From Novosphingobium sp. (GTDB taxonomy: Bacteria > Pseudomonadota > Alphaproteobacteria > Sphingomonadales > Sphingomonadaceae), in NCBI GenBank assembly GCA_017745295.1, contig JAGHZR010000015.1, positions 1-64,000 of the forward strand: DNA of 64,000 bases. Direction: 5' to 3'. Below, one piece after another: positions 1-8,271 of the stretch. How positions within the stretch are numbered: position 1 is the stretch's first letter; the number at the start of each line of letters is the position of its first letter. Both the position numbers and the translations under genes were made by a program. The notes under the pieces are model-generated. The model was not told the origin of the DNA. It saw nothing but the letters and a program-made list of their open reading frames with translations, and did no database searches.

Positions 1-1
1 G

Positions 2-142
2 GTGGCACAAGTCGGCGCGATCCTGGCGGCAGAGCCTGCGCTCGCCGAGATCGACCTCAACCCGGTCATCCTGCACCCCGCTGGTCAAGGCGCCGTCGCC
101 CTCGACGCGCTCATGCTGGTGGAGCCGCCGAAGCATGCCTAG
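2..142 (+). CDS. acyl-CoA synthetase (ADP-forming type), 3' end only
   Basis: Only the last 46 codons are in the window; the gene begins upstream. The tail contains the block EIDLNPVIL, which matches the end of the ATP-grasp domain in ADP-forming acetyl/acyl-CoA synthetases (typically E-(L/I)-N-P), followed by a short VALDALM strand and a TAG stop. Such enzymes join an acid to CoA using ATP. From family knowledge, feruloyl-CoA synthetase FerA of sphingomonads belongs to this superfamily, so the gene could activate a hydroxycinnamate. That substrate is inferred from the aromatic-acid transporter immediately downstream, because the visible part does not identify it. Confidence 0.65.
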   Translation: MAQVGAILAAEPALAEIDLNPVILHPAGQGAVALDALMLVEPPKHA

Positions 143-243
143 GCAGCATCCGTAGCCTGAACCGACGGCAAACGCCGCGAATTTGGAAAATCGCGGCGTT
201 TGCCGTTTTCGATAAGCAGACGCGCAAGACGTTGGGAGAAGAC

Positions 244-1572
244 ATGGGGTCCAATTTTACCGGCGAAGGTGCGGACGATCCGCGAGCGATCATCGCCCGC
301 AGCCCGATGCGCGCCCGCCAGCTGCTGGCGATTGCCGTCTGCGTCGCGCTCAATGCGTTGGACGGCTTCGACGTCCTGTCGATCAGCTTTGCCTCGCCGG
401 GCATTGCCGCCGAATGGGGCATCGATCGTGGCGCGCTGGGTATCGTGCTCTCGATGGAACTGATCGGCATGGCGGCGGGCTCAGTCCTGCTGGGGCCACT
501 GGCCGATCGCATGGGGCGGCGACCGACCGCGCTTCTCTGTCTTGTCCTCATGGCGCTGGGCATGGCGGCGACCGCGCATGTCACCTCGATCTCGCAATTG
601 GCCGCGTTTCGCTTCCTCACCGGCATCGGGATCGGCGGGATGCTGGCCTGCACGAATGCCATGGTCGCCGAATATGCGAGCGACCGCTGGCGGGGGGCAG
701 CCGTCGCCGTCATGGCAGCGGGCTATCCGATGGGAGCCATCGGCGGAGGTGCCTTCGCCACTTCGCTGCTGACAGACGGCATTTGGCGCGACGTTTTCAC
801 GTTCGGCGCGGTTGCCAGTGCAGCGCTGATCCCGTTCCTGCTGCTCCTGGCCCCGGAAAGCGTCGGTTTCCTGCTACAGCGCGACCGGCGAGGCGATAGC
901 CTGGCCCAGATCAACCGCGCCCTGCGGGGGCTGGGCCATGGTCCGGTAAACAGCCTGCCGGAGTCGGGGGTGAAAGTCCGCCGCAAGACCTCGCTCCACC
1001 GCCTTTTCGCGAGCGACTTGCGGCGAACGACGCTGCTCCTGGCCGCGGCCTACTTCTGCCATGTCATGACGTTCTACTTCATCCTCAAATGGGTGCCCAA
1101 GATCGTCGTCGACATGGGATATGATGCCTCTGCCGCCGGCGGTGTGCTGGTCTATGCCAATGTCGGCGGTCTGGCCGGCGCGCTCCTGCTCAGCGTGCTG
1201 ACTTTGCGCCTGCCGCTGCGCTGGATCATGGTCGGCACCATGGCAATGTCCACACTGATGGTGATCTGGTTCGGCCAAGGCCAGACGGATATCACCGGCC
1301 TTGCTTTCGCTGCCGCTGCGGCTGGATTTTTCACAAACGCGGGAATGGTTGGATTCTATGCCCTGATCGCCGCGTCGTTTCCAACCGAAGTGCGTGGCGG
1401 CGGCACCGGTTTTGTGATCGGCATCGGGCGAGGGGGCGCGGCATTGGGACCGGTGGTGGCCGGTTTCCTGTTTCAGAGCGGTATGGGGCTTAGTCGTGTC
1501 GCTGTCGCCATGGGCCTCGGCTCGTTGATTGCCGCCGCAGCGATCTTGAGTGTGCCGCGCCCGCAGTCTTGA
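244..1572 (+). CDS. MFS transporter, aromatic acid:H+ symporter (AAHS) type
   Basis: A 442-residue inner membrane carrier with about 12 hydrophobic segments. The DGFD motif in the first helix (residues 40-43) and the following GPLADRMGRRP loop are hallmarks of the AAHS branch (PcaK, BenK, VanK-like), which imports benzoate-type or hydroxycinnamate acids with protons. I place the start at ATG 244 because GGGAGAAG lies 2-3 bases upstream of it; a TTG at 232 would add four residues but has no such site. It follows the acyl-CoA synthetase tail by about 100 bp on the same strand, consistent with uptake and activation of an aromatic acid. The exact substrate is not visible. Confidence 0.85.
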   Translation: MGSNFTGEGADDPRAIIARSPMRARQLLAIAVCVALNALDGFDVLSISFASPGIAAEWGIDRGALGIVLSMELIGMAAGSVLLGPLADRMGRRPTALLCLVLMALGMAATAHVTSISQLAAFRFLTGIGIGGMLACTNAMVAEYASDRWRGAAVAVMAAGYPMGAIGGGAFATSLLTDGIWRDVFTFGAVASAALIPFLLLLAPESVGFLLQRDRRGDSLAQINRALRGLGHGPVNSLPESGVKVRRKTSLHRLFASDLRRTTLLLAAAYFCHVMTFYFILKWVPKIVVDMGYDASAAGGVLVYANVGGLAGALLLSVLTLRLPLRWIMVGTMAMSTLMVIWFGQGQTDITGLAFAAAAAGFFTNAGMVGFYALIAASFPTEVRGGGTGFVIGIGRGGAALGPVVAGFLFQSGMGLSRVAVAMGLGSLIAAAAILSVPRPQS

Positions 1573-1634
1573 CGGGTTCTCGTGCCCGAATTTCGGGGTG
1601 TAACGCTTTCCAGTCAGAAAGAATACCTCCATCT

Positions 1635-1650
1635 ATGCAAGGGCTTTCAT
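1635..1650. promoter_or_regulatory. operator-like site A, upstream of the 1684 hydrolase
   Basis: The 16-mer ATGCAAGGGCTTTCAT is an imperfect palindrome ending 33 bp before the start codon at 1684. The identical 16-mer occurs at 7210-7225, before another secreted hydrolase gene. It resembles the stronger palindromes at 3065, 8225 and 31993 and the LacI-family pattern with a central CG or GG. Binding by a LacI-type regulator is inferred. Confidence 0.6.
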
Positions 1651-1683
1651 AAAGGATATATGGCGGCTTGAAAGGGAGGGGCA

Positions 1684-2949
1684 ATGAACTGGAGAGCTGG
1701 CTTGACAGGGGTGCTTGCCGTACTTGTTTGCGTTCCTTACGTCGGGAACGCTCAAGTACGCGAAAGCACGGAGCTTCCCGGAGGCGCGCATTGGAGCGGT
1801 GAGCGCCCTGCGAATTGGAATGGCACGCTTCTCCTTTTCAGCCGGGGCTATTCGGGCAAGCCCGGTGCGCCCCAGGCCGCGCCGGAGCCATACCGAAAGG
1901 CTCTTCTGGATGCGGGCTATGCGATTGCAGGATCGGATTACGGCGCGGGAGGCTGGTCTCTGGAGCAGGCCGTACCGGCGCAGCGCGAAACGATCCAAGC
2001 CTTTGCGATCCGGTATGGCAAGCCGAAACGGGTCATTGCCTGGGGCAATTCGATGGGCGGGCTGGTGACGACTGCTCTGGCGGAGCAGCCCGGTTCGGGA
2101 ATCGATGCCGCCTTGCCGATGTGTGCGTCGATCGGCGGTGCGCTGGGCATGATGAACATGGCCCTGGATGGCGCTTACGCGTTTCGCCTGTTGCTTGGCG
2201 AGGGGCGGGGAATCCAGCTTGTCGATATCAAGGACGACGCAGAGAACGCGCAGCAGGTGCGCAAGGCGTTGGAACAGGCGATGCTCTCGCCGGAAGGTCG
2301 TGCGCGGGTGGCACTGGCCGGAGTGCTCGCCGGCATTCCGGGATGGACCTCGCCGGATCGTCACGAACCGAAGGCGGACGATTACCGTGGACAGGTGGAA
2401 GAGATCGCAGCGGCTTTCGAGCGGGGCGTCTTCCTGCCGCGTGTCGATCAGGAGAAACGTGCCGGGGGCGCGTTTTCATGGAATTCGGGCGTAGACTACC
2501 GCAAGCAACTGGCTCTGTCGGGACGCAGGGCGCTTGTCGACGCCCTCTACCGGCAGGCGGGAACCGATCTTGATGCGGATCTCGACCGGTTGGCGGCGGG
2601 AGAACGGGTGAAAGCCAGGCCTTCGGCGGTCGCCTATATGCGCAACCACTACACGCCCAACGCGCGCCCACTGGTGCCGCTGGCAATGGTCCAGAAAGTA
2701 GGGGACGGCATGACTTCGCCTTCCCTCCAACGGGCCTATGCGGAAGCGGCCAAGGGCCGCGACGTCCAGTCGCTGTGGGTGAGCGCTGCGGGACACTGCA
2801 ATTTCAGTACCGCCGTGGTCCTGGCGAGTGTGCGATATGTGGAGTCGCGGATCGTGACCGGACGATGGGGTGAACGGCCCCCTCAGTTCACGAGCTTCAC
2901 GCCGCCGCCGATGTTGCGTCCCTGCGTAAGAGGATCGAAGTGCCGATAA
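1684..2949 (+). CDS. secreted alpha/beta hydrolase
   Basis: A 421-residue protein with an N-terminal signal peptide (cleavage likely after residue 23, ..GNA/Q). The nucleophile elbow GNSMGG places the catalytic serine at residue 123, and a late AAGHC segment near residue 369 may supply the histidine. Start ATG 1684 has GGGAGG four bases upstream. The enzyme probably acts in the periplasm or outside the cell as an esterase on an ester or lactone substrate. It follows operator-like site A and precedes a TonB receptor on the same strand, so it is likely co-regulated with substrate uptake. It is not close enough to a named family for a specific function. Confidence 0.75.
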   Translation: MNWRAGLTGVLAVLVCVPYVGNAQVRESTELPGGAHWSGERPANWNGTLLLFSRGYSGKPGAPQAAPEPYRKALLDAGYAIAGSDYGAGGWSLEQAVPAQRETIQAFAIRYGKPKRVIAWGNSMGGLVTTALAEQPGSGIDAALPMCASIGGALGMMNMALDGAYAFRLLLGEGRGIQLVDIKDDAENAQQVRKALEQAMLSPEGRARVALAGVLAGIPGWTSPDRHEPKADDYRGQVEEIAAAFERGVFLPRVDQEKRAGGAFSWNSGVDYRKQLALSGRRALVDALYRQAGTDLDADLDRLAAGERVKARPSAVAYMRNHYTPNARPLVPLAMVQKVGDGMTSPSLQRAYAEAAKGRDVQSLWVSAAGHCNFSTAVVLASVRYVESRIVTGRWGERPPQFTSFTPPPMLRPCVRGSKCR

Positions 2950-3064
2950 ACTTCGCGTAGACTGCGGTAATCGTTCCGAATTCGCGCTTTTGTTCACGAT
3001 GCCGCGAAGATTCCATGCCTTTAACGCTCTGCCGTCATCTTTCGAGGTATTTTGCGAAAGAACT

Positions 3065-3078
3065 TGCAAGCGCTTGCA
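3065..3078. promoter_or_regulatory. operator-like site B in the 2950-3306 intergenic region
   Basis: TGCAAGC/GCTTGCA is a perfect 14-bp palindrome 228 bp upstream of the TonB receptor start. It has the same half-site as sites A, C and D. The rest of the 357-bp gap holds only a 64-codon open frame (3052-3246) with no family features, which I do not call a gene. The distance to the receptor start implies a long leader or a promoter well upstream. Confidence 0.55.
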
Positions 3079-3306
3079 CATCGACTTACGAAATTGCTAT
3101 GTTGCATGACGATAGCCTTCCTGATGGCGACTCTTTTCGCAGCCTTGGGGAGGGCGCGTCGGGCCTCTACCGCAATCACTTTCCTATCGATTGAGCCGCA
3201 TTTCCGGTCACAGACACCGATCCGGAGAAAGGTGCAGGCCTGCTGATTCAACCATTCCCATCGAACCGCCGGAGACAGGCGGACGATGAAAAGAGGAGAG
3301 GAAAAA

Positions 3307-6042
3307 ATGGATACCAAGTCGCATCGTATTGCCATGCTGCTCGGATGCACCGCCTTGGCCGTCCCGGCGCTGGGCCTGTCCCCATCCGCCTGGGGCCAGA
3401 CCGTCGTGGATGCCGCGCCGCAGGAGACACTGACAAACGAGGACGCCGCCGCCATCATCGTGACCGGCAGCCGCATCCGCGGGATCGCTCCGACCGGGTC
3501 GGCGGTGACGGCCCTCTCGACGGAAGATATCACCCGGTCGGGTTCGACGACGACGGCCGATGTGTTGCGGCAGGTGCCGCAGATCACGTCGATCGGCATC
3601 AACGGGGAATCCCTGACCGCCGGTGCCCAGGGCGCGTCCAACATCACGCGGGCCAATGCCCCGAACTTGCGCGGGATCGGCCCCACCGCCACCTTGACGC
3701 TGCTCGACGGGCACCGCGTCAGCACGGCTGGCACCCAGGGGCAATTGGTGGACCCTTCGTTCCTTCCTCCGCTTGCTCTGGAGCGGCTGGAGGTGATCGC
3801 CGACGGTGCCTCGGCGATCTACGGTTCGGATGCCGTGGCCGGCGTGGTCAACCTGATCCCCCGCAAGAACTACCAGGGGCTGGAACTGACCGGTCGCGGC
3901 GCGATCGGCAGGGATTATCACGACTGGCAGGTTGGCGGACTTGCCGGAACGCGTTGGAACACGGGCCATGTCGTATTCGCGGTCGACTATCTGAGCGGTA
4001 GCCGGGTGGAGGCCGCCGATCGCGATTTCATCACCGACGATCGTCGCGGTTTCGGAGGAACCAACGGCCTTGGCATCACCTGCTCGCCGGGGAACGTGAC
4101 TGTGAACAGTGGAAGTGGCGCCCGCAACTATGCGCTCCCGGCAGGAGACGGTCGCAACCTGCAATTCGCCCAGTTGACGCCGGGAACGACCAACGAATGT
4201 GACCTCGTCACCCTGAATACGATCGTTCCGAAAACGACACGCCTCAGTCTTTACGGTTACGCGGACCAGGAACTCTTCGAGGGGGTCACGCTGTTCGCGC
4301 AAGGCTTCTATACGCGGCGGACGTTCGAAAGCACGCGGACCCAGCCGTTCGTTCAGGCGATTGCGGTTCCCGCCTCCAATCCCTTCCGCCCGGCCGGTAT
4401 TCCTGCCGGCTCTTCCGTATCGGTGAACTATTCGCTGGTTCCGGACCTTGGTCGTGGTCCGGCCAACGGCAATGCGGAAGTCTATCAGATATATTCGGGG
4501 CTGGATGCTAAGGCAGGAGCTTTCAAGGTCCGGCTTTCCGGCTCTTACGGCCGGGGGTCGGATATCGAGAAGCGGAAGATCATCAATCCCTTTGAGCTTG
4601 CCCGTGCCTTGGCCGACCCTAACCCAGCGACCGCATTCAATCCGTTCGGCGGTCCGGGAAGCAACAACCCGGCGACCCTGGCGCAAATCTACAGCGCGAA
4701 TTCCTCGATCGGCGGCACGAGCACGCTCAAGACCTTGGAACTCAATGCCGACGGGCCTCTCTTTGATCTGCCTGGCGGAAGCGTCCGCGTGGCTGTCGGC
4801 GGAGAGGTGCGTTGGGAAAAACTCACCGGCCGGACGACCAACGTCAGCAACGCCACGGGATTGCCCACCGTTTCGACATCGGCCAACGACCGCGTCGTGA
4901 AGGCCGCTTATGCAGAAGTCTTCGTGCCGATCTTCGGTCCCGAAAACGCGATGCCGGGGTTCCAGAGCCTCGCGCTGTCGCTGGCCGGAAGGATCGAGGA
5001 CTACAACGACTTCGGATCGACGGCCAATCCCAAGATCGGCCTGACCTGGCAACCGCTCGACGGACTGTCGCTGCGGGGCAGCTTCGGCACGTCATTCCGG
5101 GCGCCGGGGCTGTCGGAAAACGATCCGCTGGGAAGCGGTTCGGCGATTTCGACCCAGACCCGCACTCTGCCCGCAACGATCACGGTGAACGGCACCACGC
5201 TTGCGGCGGGCACCCGTATCCCGAGCATCACCCTGCGCGGCGGCAACCCGGACCTTCGGCCGGAAACCGCCACGACGTGGTCGGCCGGTTTCGATCTGAC
5301 GCCGACATCGCTTCCCGGACTTCGCCTGAGCGTCACTTACTTCGACATTCTCTACAAGAACCAGATCGTCGACGGCAATGGGCGCTTAGATGTATACTTG
5401 CGCGATCCCGCCCTTTTCGCGGACCTGATTACTTTCCAGGGGGCTTCGAATTTCGCCGCGTTCCGAGAGTTCTTCGAAACGTCCGGCGTTCCGGCCAATG
5501 CGGCGCTCAACTACAACCAGGCCAATCTGGCCCTTATCAATGCACGGCGTGTCAACGTCGGTCAGGTCGATACCAACGGGATCGATTTCGACATCGGCTA
5601 CGAACTGGAAACCGGCTTGGGTGATTTCAGCCTTCGTGCGGTCGGCACGCGTTTCCTCAAGTACAAGACCACCGAGCTTGGTCAGCCCACGTTCAATCGT
5701 CTGAACACCATATACAATCCGCCCAAGCTGCGCGGCCGCGCCATGTTGACCTGGGAGAAAGACGGATTTTCCTCGCAGCTGACGGCCAATTACACCAATT
5801 CCTATACGAACAACTTGAGCACGCTGGTGACGCGGGTTCCCTCCTATACGACGTTCGACCTCGATCTGGGCTACGCGTTCGGGGAAGGCGGAGGCCTCAC
5901 CAGCAATATGCGGATCGGGCTCAATGCGCGGAACATGTTCGACCGCAAGCCGCCGCTCGTCGATGTGAGCGGTGCCTACGACGCCTCGGTGGCCAGCGCT
6001 CTCGGCCGAGTGGTTGCGCTGACTCTCAGCAAATCGTTCTGA
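3307..6042 (+). CDS. TonB-dependent outer membrane receptor
   Basis: A 911-residue receptor. The start ATG 3307 has AGGAGAGG six bases upstream and gives a clean signal peptide ending near ..SAWGQ; an in-frame ATG at 3286 lacks this spacing. The mature N terminus carries the plug-domain start IIVTGSRIRG, followed by a plug and a long beta-barrel with a terminal aromatic residue (..LSKSF). Such receptors import large or scarce substrates across the outer membrane using TonB energy; sphingomonads use many of them for plant-derived saccharides and aromatics. It sits between two secreted hydrolases, and a perfect operator palindrome lies upstream. This context suggests it imports the ester whose parts are processed by this locus. 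Confidence 0.9.
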   Translation: MDTKSHRIAMLLGCTALAVPALGLSPSAWGQTVVDAAPQETLTNEDAAAIIVTGSRIRGIAPTGSAVTALSTEDITRSGSTTTADVLRQVPQITSIGINGESLTAGAQGASNITRANAPNLRGIGPTATLTLLDGHRVSTAGTQGQLVDPSFLPPLALERLEVIADGASAIYGSDAVAGVVNLIPRKNYQGLELTGRGAIGRDYHDWQVGGLAGTRWNTGHVVFAVDYLSGSRVEAADRDFITDDRRGFGGTNGLGITCSPGNVTVNSGSGARNYALPAGDGRNLQFAQLTPGTTNECDLVTLNTIVPKTTRLSLYGYADQELFEGVTLFAQGFYTRRTFESTRTQPFVQAIAVPASNPFRPAGIPAGSSVSVNYSLVPDLGRGPANGNAEVYQIYSGLDAKAGAFKVRLSGSYGRGSDIEKRKIINPFELARALADPNPATAFNPFGGPGSNNPATLAQIYSANSSIGGTSTLKTLELNADGPLFDLPGGSVRVAVGGEVRWEKLTGRTTNVSNATGLPTVSTSANDRVVKAAYAEVFVPIFGPENAMPGFQSLALSLAGRIEDYNDFGSTANPKIGLTWQPLDGLSLRGSFGTSFRAPGLSENDPLGSGSAISTQTRTLPATITVNGTTLAAGTRIPSITLRGGNPDLRPETATTWSAGFDLTPTSLPGLRLSVTYFDILYKNQIVDGNGRLDVYLRDPALFADLITFQGASNFAAFREFFETSGVPANAALNYNQANLALINARRVNVGQVDTNGIDFDIGYELETGLGDFSLRAVGTRFLKYKTTELGQPTFNRLNTIYNPPKLRGRAMLTWEKDGFSSQLTANYTNSYTNNLSTLVTRVPSYTTFDLDLGYAFGEGGGLTSNMRIGLNARNMFDRKPPLVDVSGAYDASVASALGRVVALTLSKSF

Positions 6043-6050
6043 TAGATCGA

Positions 6051-6080
6051 TCCTGCTCCCGGCTTCGAGCAGGAGCTTTT
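6051..6080 (+). terminator. rho-independent terminator after the TonB receptor
   Basis: An 8-bp perfect stem (TCCTGCTC / GAGCAGGA) with an 8-base loop is followed by GCTTTT, starting 8 bp after the receptor stop codon. Confidence 0.75.
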
Positions 6081-6104
6081 GCAAGGAAACGCCTTGCACA
6101 AGCC

Positions 6105-6134
6105 GGGCGCCGGGGAGATCACTTCCCGGCGCCC
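6105..6134. other. strong GC hairpin between convergent genes
   Basis: A perfect 10-bp stem (GGGCGCCGGG / CCCGGCGCCC) with a 10-base loop lies between the convergent TonB receptor and hydrolase genes. There is no clear T run on either side, so it may be an extra mRNA end or protection structure. Confidence 0.4.
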
Positions 6135-6142
6135 TGGTTTAA

Positions 6143-6203
6143 GTTCTTGGTTTGCCGCATTTTCCGAGTCCTCAGGTGATTCCACCTGATTAGAAAAGGC
6201 TCT
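6143..6203. repeat. intergenic repeat R1, copy a
   Basis: A 61-bp segment matching 37301-37361 at 58 of 61 positions by eye. It contains the perfect hairpin CAGGTG-ATTC-CACCTG and ends in GGCTCT, overlapping the stop codon of the minus-strand hydrolase (6202-6204). It looks like a truncated copy of the short element described at 37259-37361. Confidence 0.8.
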
Positions 6204-7158
6204 AATCGATGCCTTTGCGCTCGACCGTCCATTCCTGGCGCGTGCACAAGGTGCAGTCGGCCCCCGTGAACGTGCGGGAAGCCGCTTTGTCGCCGCGCAA
6301 TTGCCATTCGAACCACTGCACGGCAACTTGCCCGACCGGGCCGCCGTTCCTTTCGCGCAAGGTGCCGCCGTGTCCGACGTTGATGCTGGCCAGCATGACG
6401 GGGACGTGATCGATCCGGCGGAAGTCGTCCGCGCCGTTGACGTAAGCCACGTCGCTTTGGCCGCCCAGGATATACAAGACCGGCGTGTGGAATCTGGTGA
6501 GCAGGGACTTGTCTACGGGCGCTCCGGTAGCGGGGTTGCGGTCGTTCGGGAAAACACCGCTGTTATGAACGATAACAGCGTGGACCCGCGGGTCCGCCGC
6601 CGCCTGTATCGCTTGCAAACCGCCGCAGCTGGTGCCGGCGACGCCGGTCAGTTTCGGATCGATCCGCCCGTAGTAGAGACTGCCTTTCCTTTGGTTCTCG
6701 GCAAGTATCCACGTCAATCCGGCGAGGACATCGGCGGTCGTGCTCTTTCCGGCCTTGGCAGCGTCGGAGGACGGCCCGGCGCCCGGACCGCTCCTGATCC
6801 GGCCCGGCGCAATCGCCACGTAACCGTGGCTGGCGATTTCGGCGAGATGCTGGCGTGCCGCCGCACCGTCGTTGCGGCATCCGCCATTGCCCCAGACGAT
6901 CACGCCCAGCTTGCGGCTTCCCAGTTTCCGAAAATCGGCAGGACGGTAAACCGTATGGTCCGGAAGGCGCGGGTCCATCTCCTTCAAAGCGGGATAGGGA
7001 CCGGTCCCTGGCGTGTCGGGCATCGTCGCGAATGCAGCCCTTACGGCGTCTTCACGTGCGCGAATGACCGGATCCGAGGTCGTGGGGCCGTGCTCCTGCG
7101 CCGAGGCGCTCGCCGCCATGAGCGCGATCAGACCGTACACAGAAAACTTGCGTTTCAT
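6202..7158 (-). CDS. secreted alpha/beta hydrolase (dienelactone-hydrolase-like fold)
   Basis: A 318-residue protein with signal peptide MKRKFSVYGLIALMAASASA. The nucleophile elbow GTSCGG puts the catalytic serine at residue 177; the strand-turn WGNGGC near residue 90 fits an oxyanion hole, and NVGHGG near the C terminus supplies a candidate histidine. I chose the ATG at 7158, which has AGGGAGAGTACG just upstream, over an in-frame start 19 codons earlier that has no signal peptide. Operator-like site C lies about 50 bp upstream of the start. The role is probably hydrolysis of an ester or lactone in the periplasm; the substrate is unknown. Confidence 0.75.
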   Translation of the reverse strand: MKRKFSVYGLIALMAASASAQEHGPTTSDPVIRAREDAVRAAFATMPDTPGTGPYPALKEMDPRLPDHTVYRPADFRKLGSRKLGVIVWGNGGCRNDGAAARQHLAEIASHGYVAIAPGRIRSGPGAGPSSDAAKAGKSTTADVLAGLTWILAENQRKGSLYYGRIDPKLTGVAGTSCGGLQAIQAAADPRVHAVIVHNSGVFPNDRNPATGAPVDKSLLTRFHTPVLYILGGQSDVAYVNGADDFRRIDHVPVMLASINVGHGGTLRERNGGPVGQVAVQWFEWQLRGDKAASRTFTGADCTLCTRQEWTVERKGID

Positions 7159-7209
7159 CGTACTCTCCCTTGGGTTTATCGCGGCAAATCCTAAAGGAGC
7201 CGACAATTC

Positions 7210-7225
7210 ATGCAAGGGCTTTCAT
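7210..7225. promoter_or_regulatory. operator-like site C, upstream of the 7158 hydrolase
   Basis: ATGCAAGGGCTTTCAT, identical to site A, lies 51 bp upstream of the minus-strand hydrolase start and overlaps the stop codon of the LysR gene. The repeat of an exact 16-mer before two similar secreted hydrolases is the strongest sign that these sites are functional. Confidence 0.6.
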
Positions 7226-8100
7226 TGCGCAGTTTCAAGCACAGCAAGGACATGGGGCAGAGCCGGATTCGAATGCTCCTCCCGCCACGCCGCGTGTAGT
7301 TCCACGACGGGCGGAACGCCTTCGAGTACCGTGAACGCTACGCCTTGCGGACGAAGCGCGCTCGCGCTCTCCGGGACGATGGCAAAGCCATGGCCGGCGC
7401 CGACCATGATGAGGATGGAGTGGATCTGGGCCAGTTGCTGGGTCACGCGCGGCTGCGACCGGGCACTGGTGAGCAGTCCGGAGACAAGGTCATGGAAGTA
7501 GCGGGCTTTCTCGGGATCGTACATGACCAAGGGTAGCCGATCGAAGTCGGCCAGTCGGCGCGGTCTCTCGTGTTCGGGAACGCTTTCCGGCGAACATACA
7601 AGCAGCGTTTCGCAGGCGACCTGCCGATGCCTGAACTCGGCGCGGTGCACCGGTGGGCGCAGAATGGCCATATCGAGCGCGTTGGAGAGAAGGCCTTCGA
7701 CCAGGTGTGCGCTGACCGTTTCGCGCAACTGCAACTGGATGCCCGGCAAGGCATCCTGGAGCCGGGTAATCAGATCGGGGACGAAACGGTAAAGCGAAGC
7801 CGCGGTAAACCCGATGGTCAGGCGGCCCTGTTGCCCCTCCGACGCCGCACGCGCCGTGATCAGCGCGCTGTCCACCATATGCACGATGCGCCGGGCTTCC
7901 TCCAGAAAGGCACTGCCGCCCGGCGTCAATTCTACCAACCGGCTGGAGCGATTGAAAAGCTGCACCTTCAATATGCGTTCGAGAACCTGGATATGCCGGC
8001 TCAGCGGCGGTTGCGACATGTTGAGCCGTGCCGCTGCCCTTCGAAAATGAAGCTCTTCTGCAACGGCGACGAAACATCGTAGCTGAATAAGTTCGAACAC
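7222..8100 (-). CDS. LysR-family transcriptional regulator
   Basis: A 292-residue regulator. The N-terminal winged helix-turn-helix (residues about 1-60, including LHFRRAAARLNMSQPPLSRH) is typical of the CatM/BenM/CbbR-like branch that often answers to aromatic or sugar-acid intermediates, and a type 2 periplasmic-binding-protein fold follows. It is divergent from the galactarate dehydratase gene, the usual place for a LysR regulator of its target, with 171 bp between them. It points towards the 7158 hydrolase and is read in the same direction. The inducer is not predictable from sequence. Confidence 0.9.
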   Translation of the reverse strand: MFELIQLRCFVAVAEELHFRRAAARLNMSQPPLSRHIQVLERILKVQLFNRSSRLVELTPGGSAFLEEARRIVHMVDSALITARAASEGQQGRLTIGFTAASLYRFVPDLITRLQDALPGIQLQLRETVSAHLVEGLLSNALDMAILRPPVHRAEFRHRQVACETLLVCSPESVPEHERPRRLADFDRLPLVMYDPEKARYFHDLVSGLLTSARSQPRVTQQLAQIHSILIMVGAGHGFAIVPESASALRPQGVAFTVLEGVPPVVELHAAWREEHSNPALPHVLAVLETAQ

Positions 8101-8224
8101 AGCACCGCCTCATCGAAAAACCTTATCGACGATCGCCAACGTTGCCGTTTGGCTATCATTCGATGCCATAGGCGAACTTGACCCAGAGCCGCCGTTTCGT
8201 CGAAACAGCATTGCGACAAACAAA

Positions 8225-8240
8225 ATGCAAGCGCTATCAT
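8225..8240. promoter_or_regulatory. operator-like site D, upstream of galactarate dehydratase
   Basis: ATGCAAGC/GCTATCAT sits 31 bp before the GTG start at 8272. One half matches site B (TGCAAGC) and the other matches site E (GCTATCAT), so this site links the two sequence variants. It lies in the LysR-dehydratase divergent region, so two regulators may act here. Confidence 0.6.
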
Positions 8241-8271
8241 AAATGGTCGGCCGCTTGAGGAGAGAGGTTTC

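Noticed and set aside
3052..3246. 64-codon open frame before the TonB receptor
   Set aside because: It overlaps the operator-like palindrome, has no family features and no good ribosome binding site.
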